Positions 35,110 to 47,689 of a DNA stretch of 64,000 bases are shown here, in pieces. The position numbers and the translations under genes are program-made. Source of the DNA: Rhea pennata (lineage: Eukaryota; Chordata; Aves; Rheiformes; Rheidae); assembly GCF_028389875.1 (NCBI RefSeq), contig NC_084663.1:1-64000 (forward strand), written 5' to 3'. The number at the start of each line of letters is the position of its first letter. Within the stretch, counting starts at the first letter, position 1. The notes under the pieces are model-generated. The model saw only the letters and a list, made by a program, of their open reading frames with translations. It was not told where the DNA came from and searched no databases.

Positions 35110-35560
35110 CGCGAGGGAAGCAGTGAGCACGGTGGAGCTCAGTGCGCGCCCCCATTGCCCATGCAGTATTGCTCCTTCAAGGCTCTATGGCAGCAGTGAA
35201 GCCTATGCAAGGCAGGACATGCGCAACCCCTTTCGTGCAGTACTGCTCGTTCTACCCCAGAGGCCAGCAGTGAGCACGGGCGTGCAGCGCGGAGCGCATC
35301 CACGGCCCCACCTGGTGCCGTTCTGCTTCTTCGACACCGGGAACCAGCAGAGAACACTGATAACCCAGTGCGCATGCGCAACATCCCTTTGCTGTCCTCA
35401 CCTGACATCAGCTGAGGGCAGTCGTGAGCGCAGCTGTGAACTACTGCGCATGCCCGGATCCACCCTCGCTGTAGCTGCCGGTCACCATCCAGGCGCAGCA
35501 GTAGCGGGGTGGGTGCCGCACATGCGCTATTCGCCGGGCTGCAGCAGTGGTTTGTAGTCA
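35110..35560. repeat. Degenerate ~73 bp tandem repeat with NRF1-like motifs
   Basis: About six diverged units, recognised by CAGCAGTGAGCACGG-like starts near 35121, 35190, 35264, 35343, 35417 and 35490. Several contain GTGCGCATGCGCAAC (near 35379) or ACTGCGCATGCCC, resembling the NRF1 site GCGCATGCGC. It lies just inside the point where module C breaks off. Confidence 0.7.
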
Positions 35561-36062
35561 GCTGCGGGCAGCACTGAGCGCTGTTGCCTTCGTGCTGTGC
35601 TCGCACGGAAGAGCAGCACTACAGCGGCTGTGATAATGACTTTGCATCCTGTAACTGTGCCACACTGCAACTTCTGCACTAGCCTTTCAAGATATTTCGC
35701 TGCCATTGCCCTGATTTGATCTATCATTATTTACAGTGCCTGCTGCTAGACACAGATTTTCTGTATTTCATACTCAAGTTGTTTATACTAGAGGCTTTGT
35801 TAACAAAGTTCTCATTTGAACATCGCAAAATATTGTACAGACGAGATAGTCAAAGGCTGCATAGAGAAACCTCCAGAACACACACTATTTAATGGAACAT
35901 TTTGCTACCATTAAACAAGTCTTCAGGACTTTAAACCTCTTGCCTTCATTGATTGTTAAACAAAATAAACAGCCAAAGGAAAGCTGCATTATTTTCTTGA
36001 CAGACTGCTCAGTTTTTGTTATTAAACAGTAAGAGATATTTTCACAAAGTACATTCCCTACA
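35561..36062. other. Left part of duplicated block F; no gene
   Basis: AT-rich sequence. From about 35925 it aligns by eye with 49793-49900, and the CR1 insertion then interrupts it. Nothing else is recognised. Confidence 0.55.
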
Positions 36063-36790
36063 TATGGATGGATATGTGCTTTTTAGGACAGACAGGCCAG
36101 GAAGGCGAGGTGGTGGAGTTGCTCTTTATGTGAGAGAGCAACTGGAATGCATCGAGCTCTGCCTAGGGGTGGAGAAAGAGGCAGTCGAGAGCTTATGGCT
36201 AAAGATCAAAGGGCAGGCTAGCATGGGGGACACTGTTGTGGGTGTCTACTACAGGCCACTTGATCAGGAAGAGGAAGTTGATGAAGCCTTCTATAGACAG
36301 CTGGAGGTAACCTCACGATCACAGGCTCTGGTTCTCATGGGGGATTTCAACCACCCTGACATCTGCTGGAGGGACTACACAGCAAGGCACAAGCAGTCCA
36401 GGAGGCTCTTGCAATGCATTGATGATAACTTCTTGTCACAAATGGTGGAGATGCCTACAAGGAAGGGTGTCCTGCTGGACCTTGTCCTTACCAACAGAGA
36501 GGGACTGGTTGGAGATGTGAAGGTTGGGGGCAGCCTTGGCTGCAGTGACCACGAGATGGTGGAGTTCAGGATCTGGCATGAAAGAACTAGGGCAACAAGC
36601 AGGATTGCAACCCTGGACTTCAGGAGAGCAGACTTTGGGCTCTTCAGAGACCTACTTGGAGGAATCCCATGGGTTAAGGCCCTAAAAGGAAGGGGGGTCC
36701 AGGAGAGCTGGCTAGTATTCAAACATCACTTCCTCCAAGCTCAAGAGCAGTGCATCCCTATGAGTAAGAAGTGCAGCAAAAAGGGGCAGG
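36063..36790 (+). pseudogene. CR1 ORF2 endonuclease region (fragment)
   Basis: Encodes part of the apurinic-like endonuclease that nicks target DNA for target-primed reverse transcription. Visible motifs are GRRGGGVALYVRE, VLMGDFNHPDICW (GDFN) and GCSDHEMVEF (SDH). The N-terminal part of the domain is missing because the element is truncated. A frameshift between about 36760 and 36800 separates it from the reverse-transcriptase frame; the open frame continues out of frame to 36891. The Met at 36016 lies in flanking DNA and is not a real start. Confidence 0.9.
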
Positions 36791-36800
36791 AGGCCTGCAT

Positions 36801-38425
36801 GGGTGAGCAAGGAGCTCTTGGCCAAATTCAGACAGAAGAAGAAAGTACACAGACTGTGGAAGAGGGGACAGGCTACTTGGGAGAATTATAGAAATGGAGT
36901 CAGAGTATGTAGAGATGCTGTGAGGAAGGCTAAGGCTCAGTTGGAATTGAGTCTGGCAAGGGATGTCAAGGACAATAGGAAGGGCTTCTTCAAATATATC
37001 AGCAGCAAGAGGACTAGGGAAAATGTGGGCCCGCTACTGAATGGGGTGGGGGTCCTGGTGACAAAAGACACAGAGAAGGCAGAATTACTGAATGCCTTCT
37101 TTGCTTCAGTCTTCACTGCTAAGGGCAGCCCTCAGGAATCCTGGAGCCTGGTCGTGAGGGAGAAAGCCCAGAGAACAGAAGACTTTCCTTTGGTTGAGAA
37201 GGATAGGATTAGAGACCTTCTGGGCAGGCTAGACATCCACAAATCCATGGGCCCAGATGGGATGCACCCACGGGTACTGAGGGAGCTGGCGAATGTTATT
37301 GCCAGGCTGCTCTCCATCATCTTTGAAAGGTCCTGGAGAACTGGAGAGGTGCGTGAGGACTGGAAGAAAGCCAATGTCACTCCAGTCTTCCAAAAAGGCA
37401 AGAAGGAGGACTCAGACAACTATAGGCCAGTCAGCTTCACCTCCATCCCTGGTAAGGTGATGGAACAGCTCATTCTGGATGTCATCTCCACGCATATGGA
37501 GGAAAAGAAGATCAGGAGTAGCCAGCATGGATTCACCAAGGGGAAATCCTGCTTAACCAATCTGAGAGCCTTCTCTGATGGCATGACTGGCTGGGTAGAT
37601 GAGGGGAGAGCAGCGGACGTTGTGTACCTTGACTTCAGCAAGGCTTTTGACACCGTCTCCCATAACATCCTCCTAGAGAAGCTCAGGAAGTGTGGGTTAG
37701 ATGAGTGGACAGTGAGGTGGATTGAGAACTGGCTGAAAGGCAGAGCTCAGAGGGTTGTCATGAGTGGCACAGAGTCTAGTTGGAGGCCTGTGGCTAGTGG
37801 CGTCCCCCAGAGCTCAGTACTGGGTCCCATCCTGTTCAACTTTTTCATCAATGACCTGGATGAGGGGACGGAGTGCCTCCTCAGCAAGTTTGCTGATGAT
37901 CCCAAGCTGGGAGGAGGGGCTAATATGCCTGAGGGCTGTGCTGCCATACAGAGAGACCTGGACAGGCTGGAGAGCTGGGCGGAGAGGAACCTCATGAGGT
38001 TCAACAAGGGCAAGTGCGGAGTCCTGCACCTAGGGAAAAATAACCCTAGGCACCAGTACAAGCTGGGGGCTGACCCTCTGGAGAGCAGCTCTGCAGAGAA
38101 AGACCTGCGAGGGCTGGTGGATGACGAGTTGACCATGAGCCAGCAATGTGCCCTTGTGGCCAGGAAGGTCAGTGGTCTCCTGGGGTGCATTAGGAAGAGT
38201 GTTGCCAGCAGGTGGAGGGAGGTGATCCTGCCCCTCTACTCAGCCCTGGGGAGGCCTCATCTCGACTACTATGTCCAGATCTGGGCTCCCCAGGGCAAGA
38301 CAGACATGGAGCTGCTGCAGAGAGTCCAGTGTAGGGCTACAAAGATGATCAGAGGGCTGGAGCACCTGCCCTGTGAGGAGCAGCTGCGAGAGCTGGGCCT
38401 GTTAAGCCTGGAGAAGAGAGACTGA
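36801..38425 (+). pseudogene. CR1 ORF2 reverse transcriptase region (broken)
   Basis: Begins in frame with [20 protein letters not shown] and runs as a 540-codon frame. RT motifs in order are [15 protein letters not shown] (residues ~280), [20 protein letters not shown] (normally PQGS, so Gly is changed to Ser), and [10 protein letters not shown] (residues ~362; FADD catalytic Asp pair kept, next residue unusual). A small deletion at about 38420 makes a premature stop after LLSLEKRD, where CR1 normally reads on through RLRGDL-like sequence. The enzyme would not be functional as written. Confidence 0.93.
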
Positions 38426-38765
38426 GGGGGGATCTTATCAATGCATATAAGTACCTGAAGGGCGGGTGTCAAGGGGACGGGGACAAACTCTTTCCAGTTG
38501 CCCAGAGGCAATGGGCAGAAATTGAAGCACAGGAAGTTCCACCTGAAGGTGAGGGTGAATTTCTTCCCTGTGAGAATGATGGAGCACTGGAACAGGTTGC
38601 TCAGAGGGGTTGTGGAGTCTCCTTCTCTGGAGATCTTCAAGGCCCGCCTGGATGCAATCCTGTCTACCATGCTCTAGGTGACCCTGCTGAGCAGGGAGGT
38701 TGGACTAGATGATCTGCAGAGGTCCCTTCCAACCTTACTGATTCTATGATTCTATGATTCTACAT

Positions 38766-41700
38766 GGAAGCAAGAAAATGTTAGTATTGTGATAACTTCT
38801 GTGGTGCTACAGGAAACAATCTAAAAAGGCTTTTTCAGTTTCTAAAATAGCTGGACTTTTGTTACAGTAATAACAGCCTAAAGGCTATTACTATGTGAAA
38901 AGACTAATGGCTTGATTACCTCTGTTTTGCTTGCCTGTCTTGATTATTACAGATATTAGTAATGAAAGTGCATAGCCTTTTATAAAACATTACTACTGTC
39001 TTTTAAAAACTTCCGGTCACTCCACAGAATTGTCATTACTTTTGACTGGTAGCCAGCTTTTTCAAACCTAGCTGCAAGAAACATTTTTGCCTTCAAGTCA
39101 GAACTTTCTGCTCCCCAAGGGTTGAAAGGAAACCCATGTCATTCACTACTACTGTCAAAATGTACAGTAAGCCCTAAAGTGCATGACAAAACCCCTTCTT
39201 TAAGGGAACTATTATATCTCCTTCACTGCAGGTTTTTCTTAGTATCATGGCCCACTCAATAAACAATATAGTACAATAAATGTTTTAGTCTGCTCTAATG
39301 CTTTCGTAAAAGAGAACATCATCAAAATGAGTTATCATTGGATTTAGTTCTCCCTACACATGCTACCCCAGTACCATGGATTTGCTTTAAAGGATGAGTA
39401 ACGTACACATTTTTGCACTAATATGAACAATCATACATGACCAAGTGCATATTCAGTCTGTGCACAAGCAGCTTTAACAATGTGTTGCTAGGGAACAAAT
39501 CTACACAATTTACTCGGATCCTTTGGCTCACATTTTTTTCAGCTAGATGTCGTCAAAGTATTTTTTTTTCCCATGTCCCACGGTCAGGGCCTCCCAAGCA
39601 ATTCCTGCAGCAACTCACCCCTCAGAAGAAACAACTAAAGAACATAGATAATCTTGATAAAAGAACAGAGAAACAAATGCATGCTGTGCATGGCAACCAA
39701 AGACCTAATCTTTAGGTCAAAACCAAAACTGTCTGAAATAGATTAGGTGGGCCAAAGAGGTAACTTCTTTGTGCCACACTGTTCTTGCACATATGTAGGC
39801 TGCCTCTCTCTGCTAAAATGGTATCCAATACTAGCAAGGTCACAGTGAAAAATTTAGGGAACTACTGTATTTACCAGAAGAATACCTTGGGGAAAAACAG
39901 CTGAAGGAGAGGCTCATGCAGGGCATGCAGCTGGAAAGAATACTCTGCACAAAGGCCTAAAATGACCAGCCCAGAGTATGGGTCTTGTCATCATTGATTA
40001 CAAAGCCCAATTCAGAGCAGGAGTTCTCATGCTCTTACTGAATATATTCCTGCTTGTGAAACACAATACAGTAATACTGATTACTGGAGGTAAGCCTGGA
40101 ATAAGAGTGAAAGAAAACAATATGTTGAAGACAAATATGAAGTTACAAGCCATCTGGAATTCCGACACACTTCTAGATTTAAAGTTGTATCTATTTAAAG
40201 GTGTACCTTCTGGAATTCTGTACCATTTATTTTCCCAGAAGCCTAATACAAGGATGAAATGCTTCTCAGAGAAACTGCTCTGGCCTATAAATTACTGGTT
40301 TCAACCACTGTACAGTTAAAGCACTAGCATTCCTGCCAAGAAATGATGTCAAAGCAGAATGATGAAGTAGGTCATTAATTCTGAAAATGAACATAAAGGA
40401 GCCTGCTCTGCAGTCAGGAGTTCAAATACAGCATTCTCATTCTCACTGATAACCTGTTGTAGAGATTGGCAGCTGTACACGGTGGCCACTACACTACACA
40501 AAGGAATCAGATACTGGGCAAACGCCTCGTTCTGAATGTGAAACTATAGATTTGAAAGCACAGATTTAAACAAATGCCTGTGACATACCAGAGGTCTAGC
40601 GTATTTACATTTACTGTATATCAGTTCTCCTATATCCGTTCTCCTATGTGGAATGTGAATAGGTGGTTCTATCCTCTTTATCTGTTAGCTGATAGATTCC
40701 CTATGAGAAAGCAAAGAAAGGAAGAAATTCAAAAGGAAATTAAACAGATTAGAGGTAGCCTCAAAAGGTTTGACTGATCTCCCCCCCACCCAGCCAAACC
40801 ACTTTGGAAGTGCACATCTCAAAATACATATAGTTCTGTGATCACTGCATTCTTGAGAGCCGAAAAGATACTTTGAAAAAAAAAATCCTTAAAGCTTTCA
40901 ACAACAGCATTTTATGATGGCTTATTTGGACCTTATTTCTATCCCCTGGACTCTGAGGGCAAAGCTGCATTTAGTAAGTTACTGAAATTACACATTTACT
41001 GCTCATGATAAATGTGCTAAGAGTCCGGAGGAATACTGTTATCCACCATGACGTGCTTCCTGGCAGAGAGAGCTCTGTGATAGACGGAACCAAGAAGAGC
41101 AATTAATAACACCTTTTGTTCACACTCACAAAAACCCCGTTTTAGAAACAGCAGGACCTGGAGACTTTGTATGGCAGATTATGGAGAAAATACAAAATAA
41201 AAACCCACCCATAAAAGAAAGGTTCAGGCTTTTGTAAAAGATGAATGTAGTTGTAAGTCATCTCAGATGAAACGGTTTAATCAATCACAGTTAAAGCTTG
41301 GGAAGAGTCCTCCAAAAATATAACCACCTAGTGGTTGAAGAGATGGGTATTGGAGAATAGCAGAGATGGGTATTGGAGAACACGTAATACATTTAATAGA
41401 CAAAGCTTAACCAGCATGTTGAATGTTTCCAAAAGCTAACACTACAGTGCATGAATTTTACTCATACAGCATTTCTTTTAAAAGTAAGAAAGAAACAGAG
41501 GATAAAAGTTTATACCTACACATAGCAATTCTTATTTAAATTATTAAATCTGTCAAGTTCTTTTAAAGAATGGATGGAATCGATCAATAATGCACACAGA
41601 TGGAGGACTGCCAAATTACTGATTAAAAATAAGTTGAAAAAAATAAAAAAGAAAAGGAAAATTTCTACCAATTGGACCCTTAAATTCAACAAAATAGGAG

Positions 41701-43200
41701 GCAACCTTCTAGCAGGAATCACAAAGTTGCTATTAATACCAATTGTTTTTTATTTTTGCCTCCCAGGAGCAGCACAGAAATAATCCATTCCAATGCTATG
41801 GATATTGTTAACTGTATTCTGCTTTGGCTTGCTTTTGTTGGGTTTTGTTCTATTTTATTATCATACATGCATACATGAAAAGGGAAAGATACAATACTTT
41901 CTCTTAAGATTAATTTCCCTAGCTGAAGTTGAAGAGAAGTGCAAAATGTAAACAAACTGAGAGCAGAAGCAAGAAATGAATCCAGTTTCAAGTTTCCCTT
42001 GCGAATAACAGACACTCCACTTCTCTCCCTAAGGATAGATGTCCCTTCTTCTATTGCCTACTGTGATCAGCAGATCACCAACATACAAAGCATGCTGTGC
42101 TTGCAAAGCGTGGAATGGAGAATAATGTACACACATTCAGAGATGGAACTTGTAGCACACAGATTTTTGAGAGAGATGAGAAGCCCAGGTGAATCTGCTA
42201 TATCTAGAAAAGCTTCCCGCAGCACACTGTACTTAAATGCAGCTTTACAACACTGGGACTTGGAAGACTGCACTTGCACACAGCCTTGCTCTGTGACAGA
42301 TGGTTTTATTTACACACAACTATAAATTACAAACATCAGAAGGCAGGTTCCTTGATTACAGGCACTGCAAAACATTACCACGTCTGGTATGTAGTCATGC
42401 ATGGAGTCGATGACAAAGGGATTTTTGTGACTGATGAGATGACCTGAATTATAAAAATGTGCGAGTACAGCCTTTCTGTCTTCGAAAACAGCATTAGATA
42501 TCTATCACTACAAAGAAGTTGTCTGATCTGAGAACCATCTTTTAAAGTATGGAAAAGTCGTAGGTAGTATCTTGGCAAAAAAGAACACACTTTGAATTTG
42601 AAAGCCCCGTTTTACAAAAAGGAACTTGATGTTCTGCATACCCAGTCAGAAGAACTCAGGTGCATATTGGCACATGTAAAAAAAAATTAATGATTTTTAA
42701 TGGAACCAACTGATTCTCAGTCCTACAACACTGAAGTTGATACCAATTACCATGCTACCAGTACTGTAGATTATAGTTTTACTGTGTACTATGGTGCTGT
42801 TGCTCATATATAGGTAACCCCATTTCCCTGCTGGAGCAACATTACTTTGTAGCTGGCTCCTGAAACAAATAATAACTTGTGAAAGTAAAAATCAGGGTAA
42901 AACGGTTGCATACTTAAGACATGAGTTGTGAAGGACCTTTACTCTCCAAGTAAAAACAATCCTAGAACCCCCTGACATGAAAAAAGGAAGCTCTGGAAGG
43001 ATTATGGCCCAACATTAATAATACTAGAAAGAGAAATTGTTTGGAGGGACCAGAACAGCAAAGAGAAAGGAATTCCAAGGAAAGAAATGAGCCAAAAGCT
43101 ATGTAAGCAATCGTGCTTGCTCAGATAAATTCAAAGTATTATTTGTCAGGAACTGATGACAGGGAGGGGGTGGTGGTGTTGATAACAGAGTCTAGCCCCT
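38766..43200. other. Duplicated block F, AT-rich, no gene recognised
   Basis: From 38766 to about 41330 the sequence aligns by eye, with many gaps, to 49930-51220. Shared landmarks include GTTTCTAAA...CTGGACTT, GAATTGTCATTACTTTTGA and TCAGAACTTTCTGCT. From 41330 to 43200 nothing is recognised. Short open frames are AT-driven. Confidence 0.6.
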
Positions 43201-43214
43201 CAAGAAGCACTAAA

Positions 43215-44860
43215 TCAACAAAATGGGTTGAACTGTAGATGTAGGGAAGTCACCAGTTTGCATAAAGGCAAATCTAACAGAAAACTGGGCTCGATGCCAG
43301 TGCTGCGATCATGGCTCAAGCTGCACGGTACGGCAGCCCTGTCTGCGCACAGGCGGACAAGATGCAGACTGCACTGACGAATAGGACAGACAACAGCAGC
43401 TCCAGACTGCCCTACCATGAGCACCTGTCCTAACACCCAAGAACTCGGAGCTTCTGCTGCTCTCTGCCTCCAGGACACCTTCCCCAGAAGCCTCTTCACT
43501 GTCTACTACATTCCCCACTGCATCTCTGGTCCAGTCGTGCCCCCTCTCTGCACATCCACAGCCCTGTGCCTCCATAGACAGAGTCACTGCAGAGGCCTCT
43601 CATGACCCAAACTAGGCAGATCAATGGGACCCTCTGGGTACTGCTGATCCTCTTTGCTGAGTGCCAGCTGCCTCTTGGCACCTGCCAGACCAGACAAAAC
43701 ACAAAGGAATGACAGACCTTCAGCTGCATACAGGAATAGGGAGCAGAACAGAAGAAAAGAGGCACAGACAGCTTGGCAGATGGATGCAGAAGGAAAGAGA
43801 AGGATAGAAATCTGGCACCAGGGTCAGGGCACCGGACAAAGGAATAGAAAGAGAGGGATAGAGGGCCAGACAGATGGATGGAGGGCAGCACAGAGAACCA
43901 GGGAGCAGAAGAGAGCAAGAAAGGGATATAGAGATGGAAAGAAGAATAAAAGCAAAGGAGCGAAGGGGAGGCAGATAGCAACAGGGAACAAAAGAGAAGC
44001 AGGGAGAACTGGACAGAGGAATGGGGGCTGGTCAGAGTGATGGGTAGAGAATGAAAGGATGAAGACCTGGCCAGAAAGGTGGAGAGTGAAAAAGAGCGAG
44101 GGGAAGTCAGACAGAGAAAAGAGCTAGAAAAGGAAAAAGAGGGACAGGAAGGCAAACAGATGGATAGGGAGCTGAACAGAGGGACAGAAATAGAAAGAGA
44201 AGGCTAGACAGGTGGACAGATAACTGGAAAGGCAGAGAGAGGTACAGACGAGCAATTAAGGGATGGGGAGCTAGAGAGAGGGACAGCGGGCAGGTAGTGG
44301 GATAGGGAGAGGAAGAGGATGATGAAGAGTTGGATAGAATCATAGAATCATAGAATCAGTAAGGTTGGAAGGGACCTCTGCAGATCATCTAGTCCAACCT
44401 CCCTGCTCAGCAGGGTCTCTTAGAGCATGGTAGACAGGGTTGCATCCAGCTGGGCCTTGAATATCTCCAGAGAAGGACACTCCACAACCTCTCTGGGCAA
44501 CCTGTTCCAGTGCTCCGTCACTCTCACAGGGAAGAAATTCACCCTCACGGTCAAGCGGAACTTCCTGTGCTTCAATTTCTGCCCATTGCCTCTTGTCCTT
44601 TCATGTGGGGCAACTGATAAGAGTTTTGTTTGGATAGAGTGATAGGGAGCCAATTAGAGGGATTTAGATATTGACAGAAGGATGGAAAGATTACAAGAGG
44701 GATAAGGAGCCAGGCAGAACAATGAGTAGCTAAATAAAGGTATGGGGCTCCCAACAGAGCCATGGGAAAAGAAAGAGAAGGACAGAGAGCTCAACAGAAG
44801 GACCGGGAGTGGAACCAGACAGCCTGGGACAGCCCTCGCCATGCTCCAACCCCACTCACC
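43215..44860. repeat. Block E: unique head plus GACAGAGGGATGG purine minisatellite
   Basis: 43215-43690 is homologous to 53530-53930 (CAATGCCAGTG..., GCACGGTACGGCAGCC, ACACCTTCCC). It is followed by about 1.1 kb of degenerate ~30 bp units such as GGACAGAGGGATAGGGAGC, nearly all purine on the plus strand. The leucine/serine/proline-rich minus-strand open frames are the complement of these repeats. A CR1 interrupts the array. Confidence 0.8.
44339..44629 (-). mobile_element. CR1 LINE 3' fragment inside purine minisatellite
   Basis: A minus-strand CR1 3' end: (AATCATAG) tail at 44339, GGTTGGAAGGGACC, then the conserved 3' UTR up to about 44629. The 9 bp TTGGATAGA lies on both sides (44330-44338 and 44630-44638) as a likely target-site duplication, though the flanking minisatellite itself contains similar motifs. 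Confidence 0.94.
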
Positions 44861-46319
44861 TGCTGAGCACGCACCACTCTTTCTGCACACTGCTGTGCTC
44901 AAGGTCTGCTTGTGGGCCTGCCTGCCTGTTTCCCTACAGCTCCAAGGTCTCTGTGTTTACAAAGGCGAGGAAGCATGCACAGGTCCAGACTGGAGAGGAA
45001 CCTTGTGTTCAGTCACAGTATTTTACTATTCCTTGTGCATTAGCCTCTTTCAGATGCTTAATCCCAAATTCTCTCAGCCCTTAACAACTTCAGTACCCAT
45101 GGCATCTAGTCTTTCCATACTCTCAAATCTTCCTTACTCTTTTCTATCTTGTTTGACCCCCCCCCCCGACCCCTTCTGTACTTAAATGCTTCCTTAAAAC
45201 AGTATCAACACAATCAACAAAATGGGCTTGGCTTGCCTTGTGCTGGGAATTTTAGAGCAGGAGATTTTACAACCACTTCTTTCAGTTTAGTGAAAGCAGT
45301 GTCATGTTCCTTTTTTCCAGCTCCATTCCTGACTCATTTCCAGTAATTTCCACCATACTCTGCTGATACCACCAAAAATTAAATCCTACTGAAACTGATC
45401 TAAGTTTGAGCTGATGAGAAGGAGCCTTAACTCCGTAAGGCTTCAATGAGACAAGGGTGGGGACCTAATAAGCATCCTGTGTCCCAGAGGCAGTGGCAGC
45501 ACTGTGGCACAGCAGCACTTAGGGGTGTTGGAGGTGCCTGGACCCAACACCCCAGGTGGGAGTGGGGTGGCCAGGTAAGCAGGCCGTGGGGCCAGTGGGG
45601 CTGACCGCTGCCTGCAGTCAGCAGGGAAGGTCCCCAGCCGGGACTTGACTGGTCCTCACAGTTTTATGTCAAGAGTGTTTGCAGTCACTTTTGCATGGTT
45701 TGGGAAAAAAGTGTCATGTCCCTTGTTCCGGTTCTGCTCCTGACTCTTCTCCAGTAACTCACTGCAATGAGTGTGCTGATATCAGAAAAATTATGGATAC
45801 GCTGCTGTAAGAATTGCAACCCTCTTACTCAGGACTGATGGAAAGGATTCTATTTCACACAAAGCTTTAAAACTTTAACCTTTCTCCTGTTAGCTTGCTG
45901 TTTCCCCAATGACAGTGCTTATATAGCGATCCTGGGATTGTGCTAATTGTGCATTGTACACAAACTGACCTTAAATCCTGTCCTGTCCAATCATCTTTAA
46001 GGCTCAGCTGTTGTACTCATTCTCGTACCTTTTCTTCTGTAGCTCTGCCCACCACAGCATTGTCCATGTAAGGTAACACCTTTTCTATTATTCTCTGCAG
46101 GCAACTGTTCTAACGCTTCTCTGAAAATGACCATGTGCTATTGCAGATGCACTGTGCAACTCCTAGCAGACCTGAGGAAAGGTATATTGTTTGTCTCTAT
46201 ATGTGAAAGAATCTGTAAAGTGATTTTTCTTTAGTAAGGGGAATGGCAAAGAAACAGCTAGTTTTGTAACTGACAGCCACTTGTTATGAGCTTGTCACTT
46301 ATCAACACCTAAGTAACAG
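44861..46319. other. No gene recognised; internally duplicated segment
   Basis: A C run lies at about 45159. Two similar stretches, 45240-45400 and 45690-45800 (GTGTCATGTTCC, CTGACTC, CCAGTAA), suggest an old local duplication. The first also resembles module A near 24270. A splice-acceptor-like tract ends at about 46101. There is no convincing exon. Confidence 0.5.
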
Positions 46320-46789
46320 GTACATTGCCGCAGCCCATTCTTGGCAAGCACGGGAAGGAACACACACATCAATGTGATGCAAGTTCAATCCAACTTTATT
46401 CCTTTGCCTACCTAATTTATATATCTTTTCTAACAAGCTCATGTATCAACGCGTCTCGCAAAGCATTTCTATTGGTTGTCTAATATTGTCCAAGCGCATC
46501 TACTCAGTTTCTAATTGGCTGTTGTGTTGACTCCCCTTCTGGGTGCACATTCTGAGAGTGATTACAGGCATCTGCTTATCTGCTGCATATCCTGTCAGTG
46601 ATTTACGGGCATCTGCTTATCTGCTGGGTTGACTCCTTTTCTGGATGCATATCCTGTCAGTGAATACAGGGCCTGCTTATCTTTTCTTCTTTAGCCTTTT
46701 GTCTTCAAAAGAATTCCTTCTTTGAGCAGCTTGTTGCTTACTTCAGCTCTTTATAATCCTGCAAGATAGCCAAGGCCCCGACAGTACAT
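46320..46789 (-). mobile_element. Solo LTR of an endogenous retrovirus with 6 bp target duplication
   Basis: A 458 bp LTR (46326-46783) in minus orientation. It begins TGTCGGGGCC and ends GCGGCA on the minus strand, with the terminal TG...CA. GTACAT flanks both sides (46320-46325 and 46784-46789), an exact 6 bp target-site duplication. AATAAA (reverse complement at 46395-46400) marks the polyadenylation region. A 6 bp duplication is typical of the class II (ERVK-like) group. No internal viral sequence remains, so it arose by LTR-LTR recombination. Confidence 0.88.
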
Positions 46790-47689
46790 AAGAACTATCC
46801 TTCCTGGGACACCACAAAAAAATTCTGCTTGAGCCAGCCTGCCTCCCCACAACTCCAGGACATCTACATCTACATGAGTGAGGGCATACACACAAGCCTG
46901 CTTTGGAGAGGTACCTCAGTCCTAAACACAAGATTAAAAAAATGACACAGAAAGTCAAACAGGCATTCCAGACAGACCCTACCCTGTGCACTCATGCTGC
47001 AGACCCTGAAACTCCCAACCCTTTTTTCCCCACACCCATGCCTTGAGGTGGGCAGGGGTAATCCAGGCACTTGCAGCCACTCCAGGGACACCCTCACCTC
47101 TCTGGTACCGCTGAGTCCTCAGTGCAAGGTGGTCCAGTCCCTTACCTGCTATCGGCGATGAATGTTTCAGCCTATCAGGTGATATGCATAGCAAGGCAAA
47201 GCCTCAGGAACAGTTAGAGACGGACTCTCTAACTGGGATTCTTTTGCTCTTTCTCCACTCTCAAGGGAAGTTCAGTAGCTAGTCCACCTCTTCCTGCCTT
47301 GGCATGTCTAGAACACTGGGTTACTGATTGCTGTGGGTGGTGGGTTTTTCTGTTTGTTTTTTAACAAAGTAAAGGAAAAGGTGAGATCATTCCTGGGAAG
47401 AACACATGTATATGAACATAAGCGCCATATGAGGGACGTCATATGCAATGGCAACACACTCTTTGTTTTATACTCAGTTATGACAGTAAGGTATTAAGTT
47501 AAATGAATACTAGTTTCAAACTTTCAAAGTAACGAACTTACAGAAACAACACAAGAACATGTCAACTGTCATGAGGATTTCCCCAGAGTTAGCCCAGAAA
47601 TATTACAAATCATAGTAGGGTATTTGCTTCCCATCCAAAGGGTTGCAGCTACATAAAGAGACAATGAGTTTGTCTTTAATCGCTGTTTT
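46790..47689. other. No gene recognised
   Basis: Mixed single-copy-looking DNA. A short segment at 46830-46880 resembles 44910 and 57860 (CTGCCTCCCCACAACTCCA), suggesting a dispersed low-copy family. No exon structure is supported. Confidence 0.5.

Larger units (their letters stand above)
36063..38765 (+). mobile_element. CR1 LINE, 5'-truncated 2.7 kb copy
   Basis: A non-LTR retrotransposon of the avian CR1 family, truncated within the endonuclease domain. It runs through the reverse transcriptase and 3' UTR to an ATTCTATGATTCTATGATTC tail. CTACAT at 36058-36063 and 38760-38765 may be a short target-site duplication. The related block at 49900 lacks the element and serves as an empty site. 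ORF2 is frameshifted twice, so the copy is inactive. Confidence 0.96.

Noticed and set aside
36016-36891. A 291-codon protein starting at 36016
   Set aside because: The first ~16 codons are flanking DNA and the last ~30 are out of frame; the real content is a CR1 endonuclease fragment.
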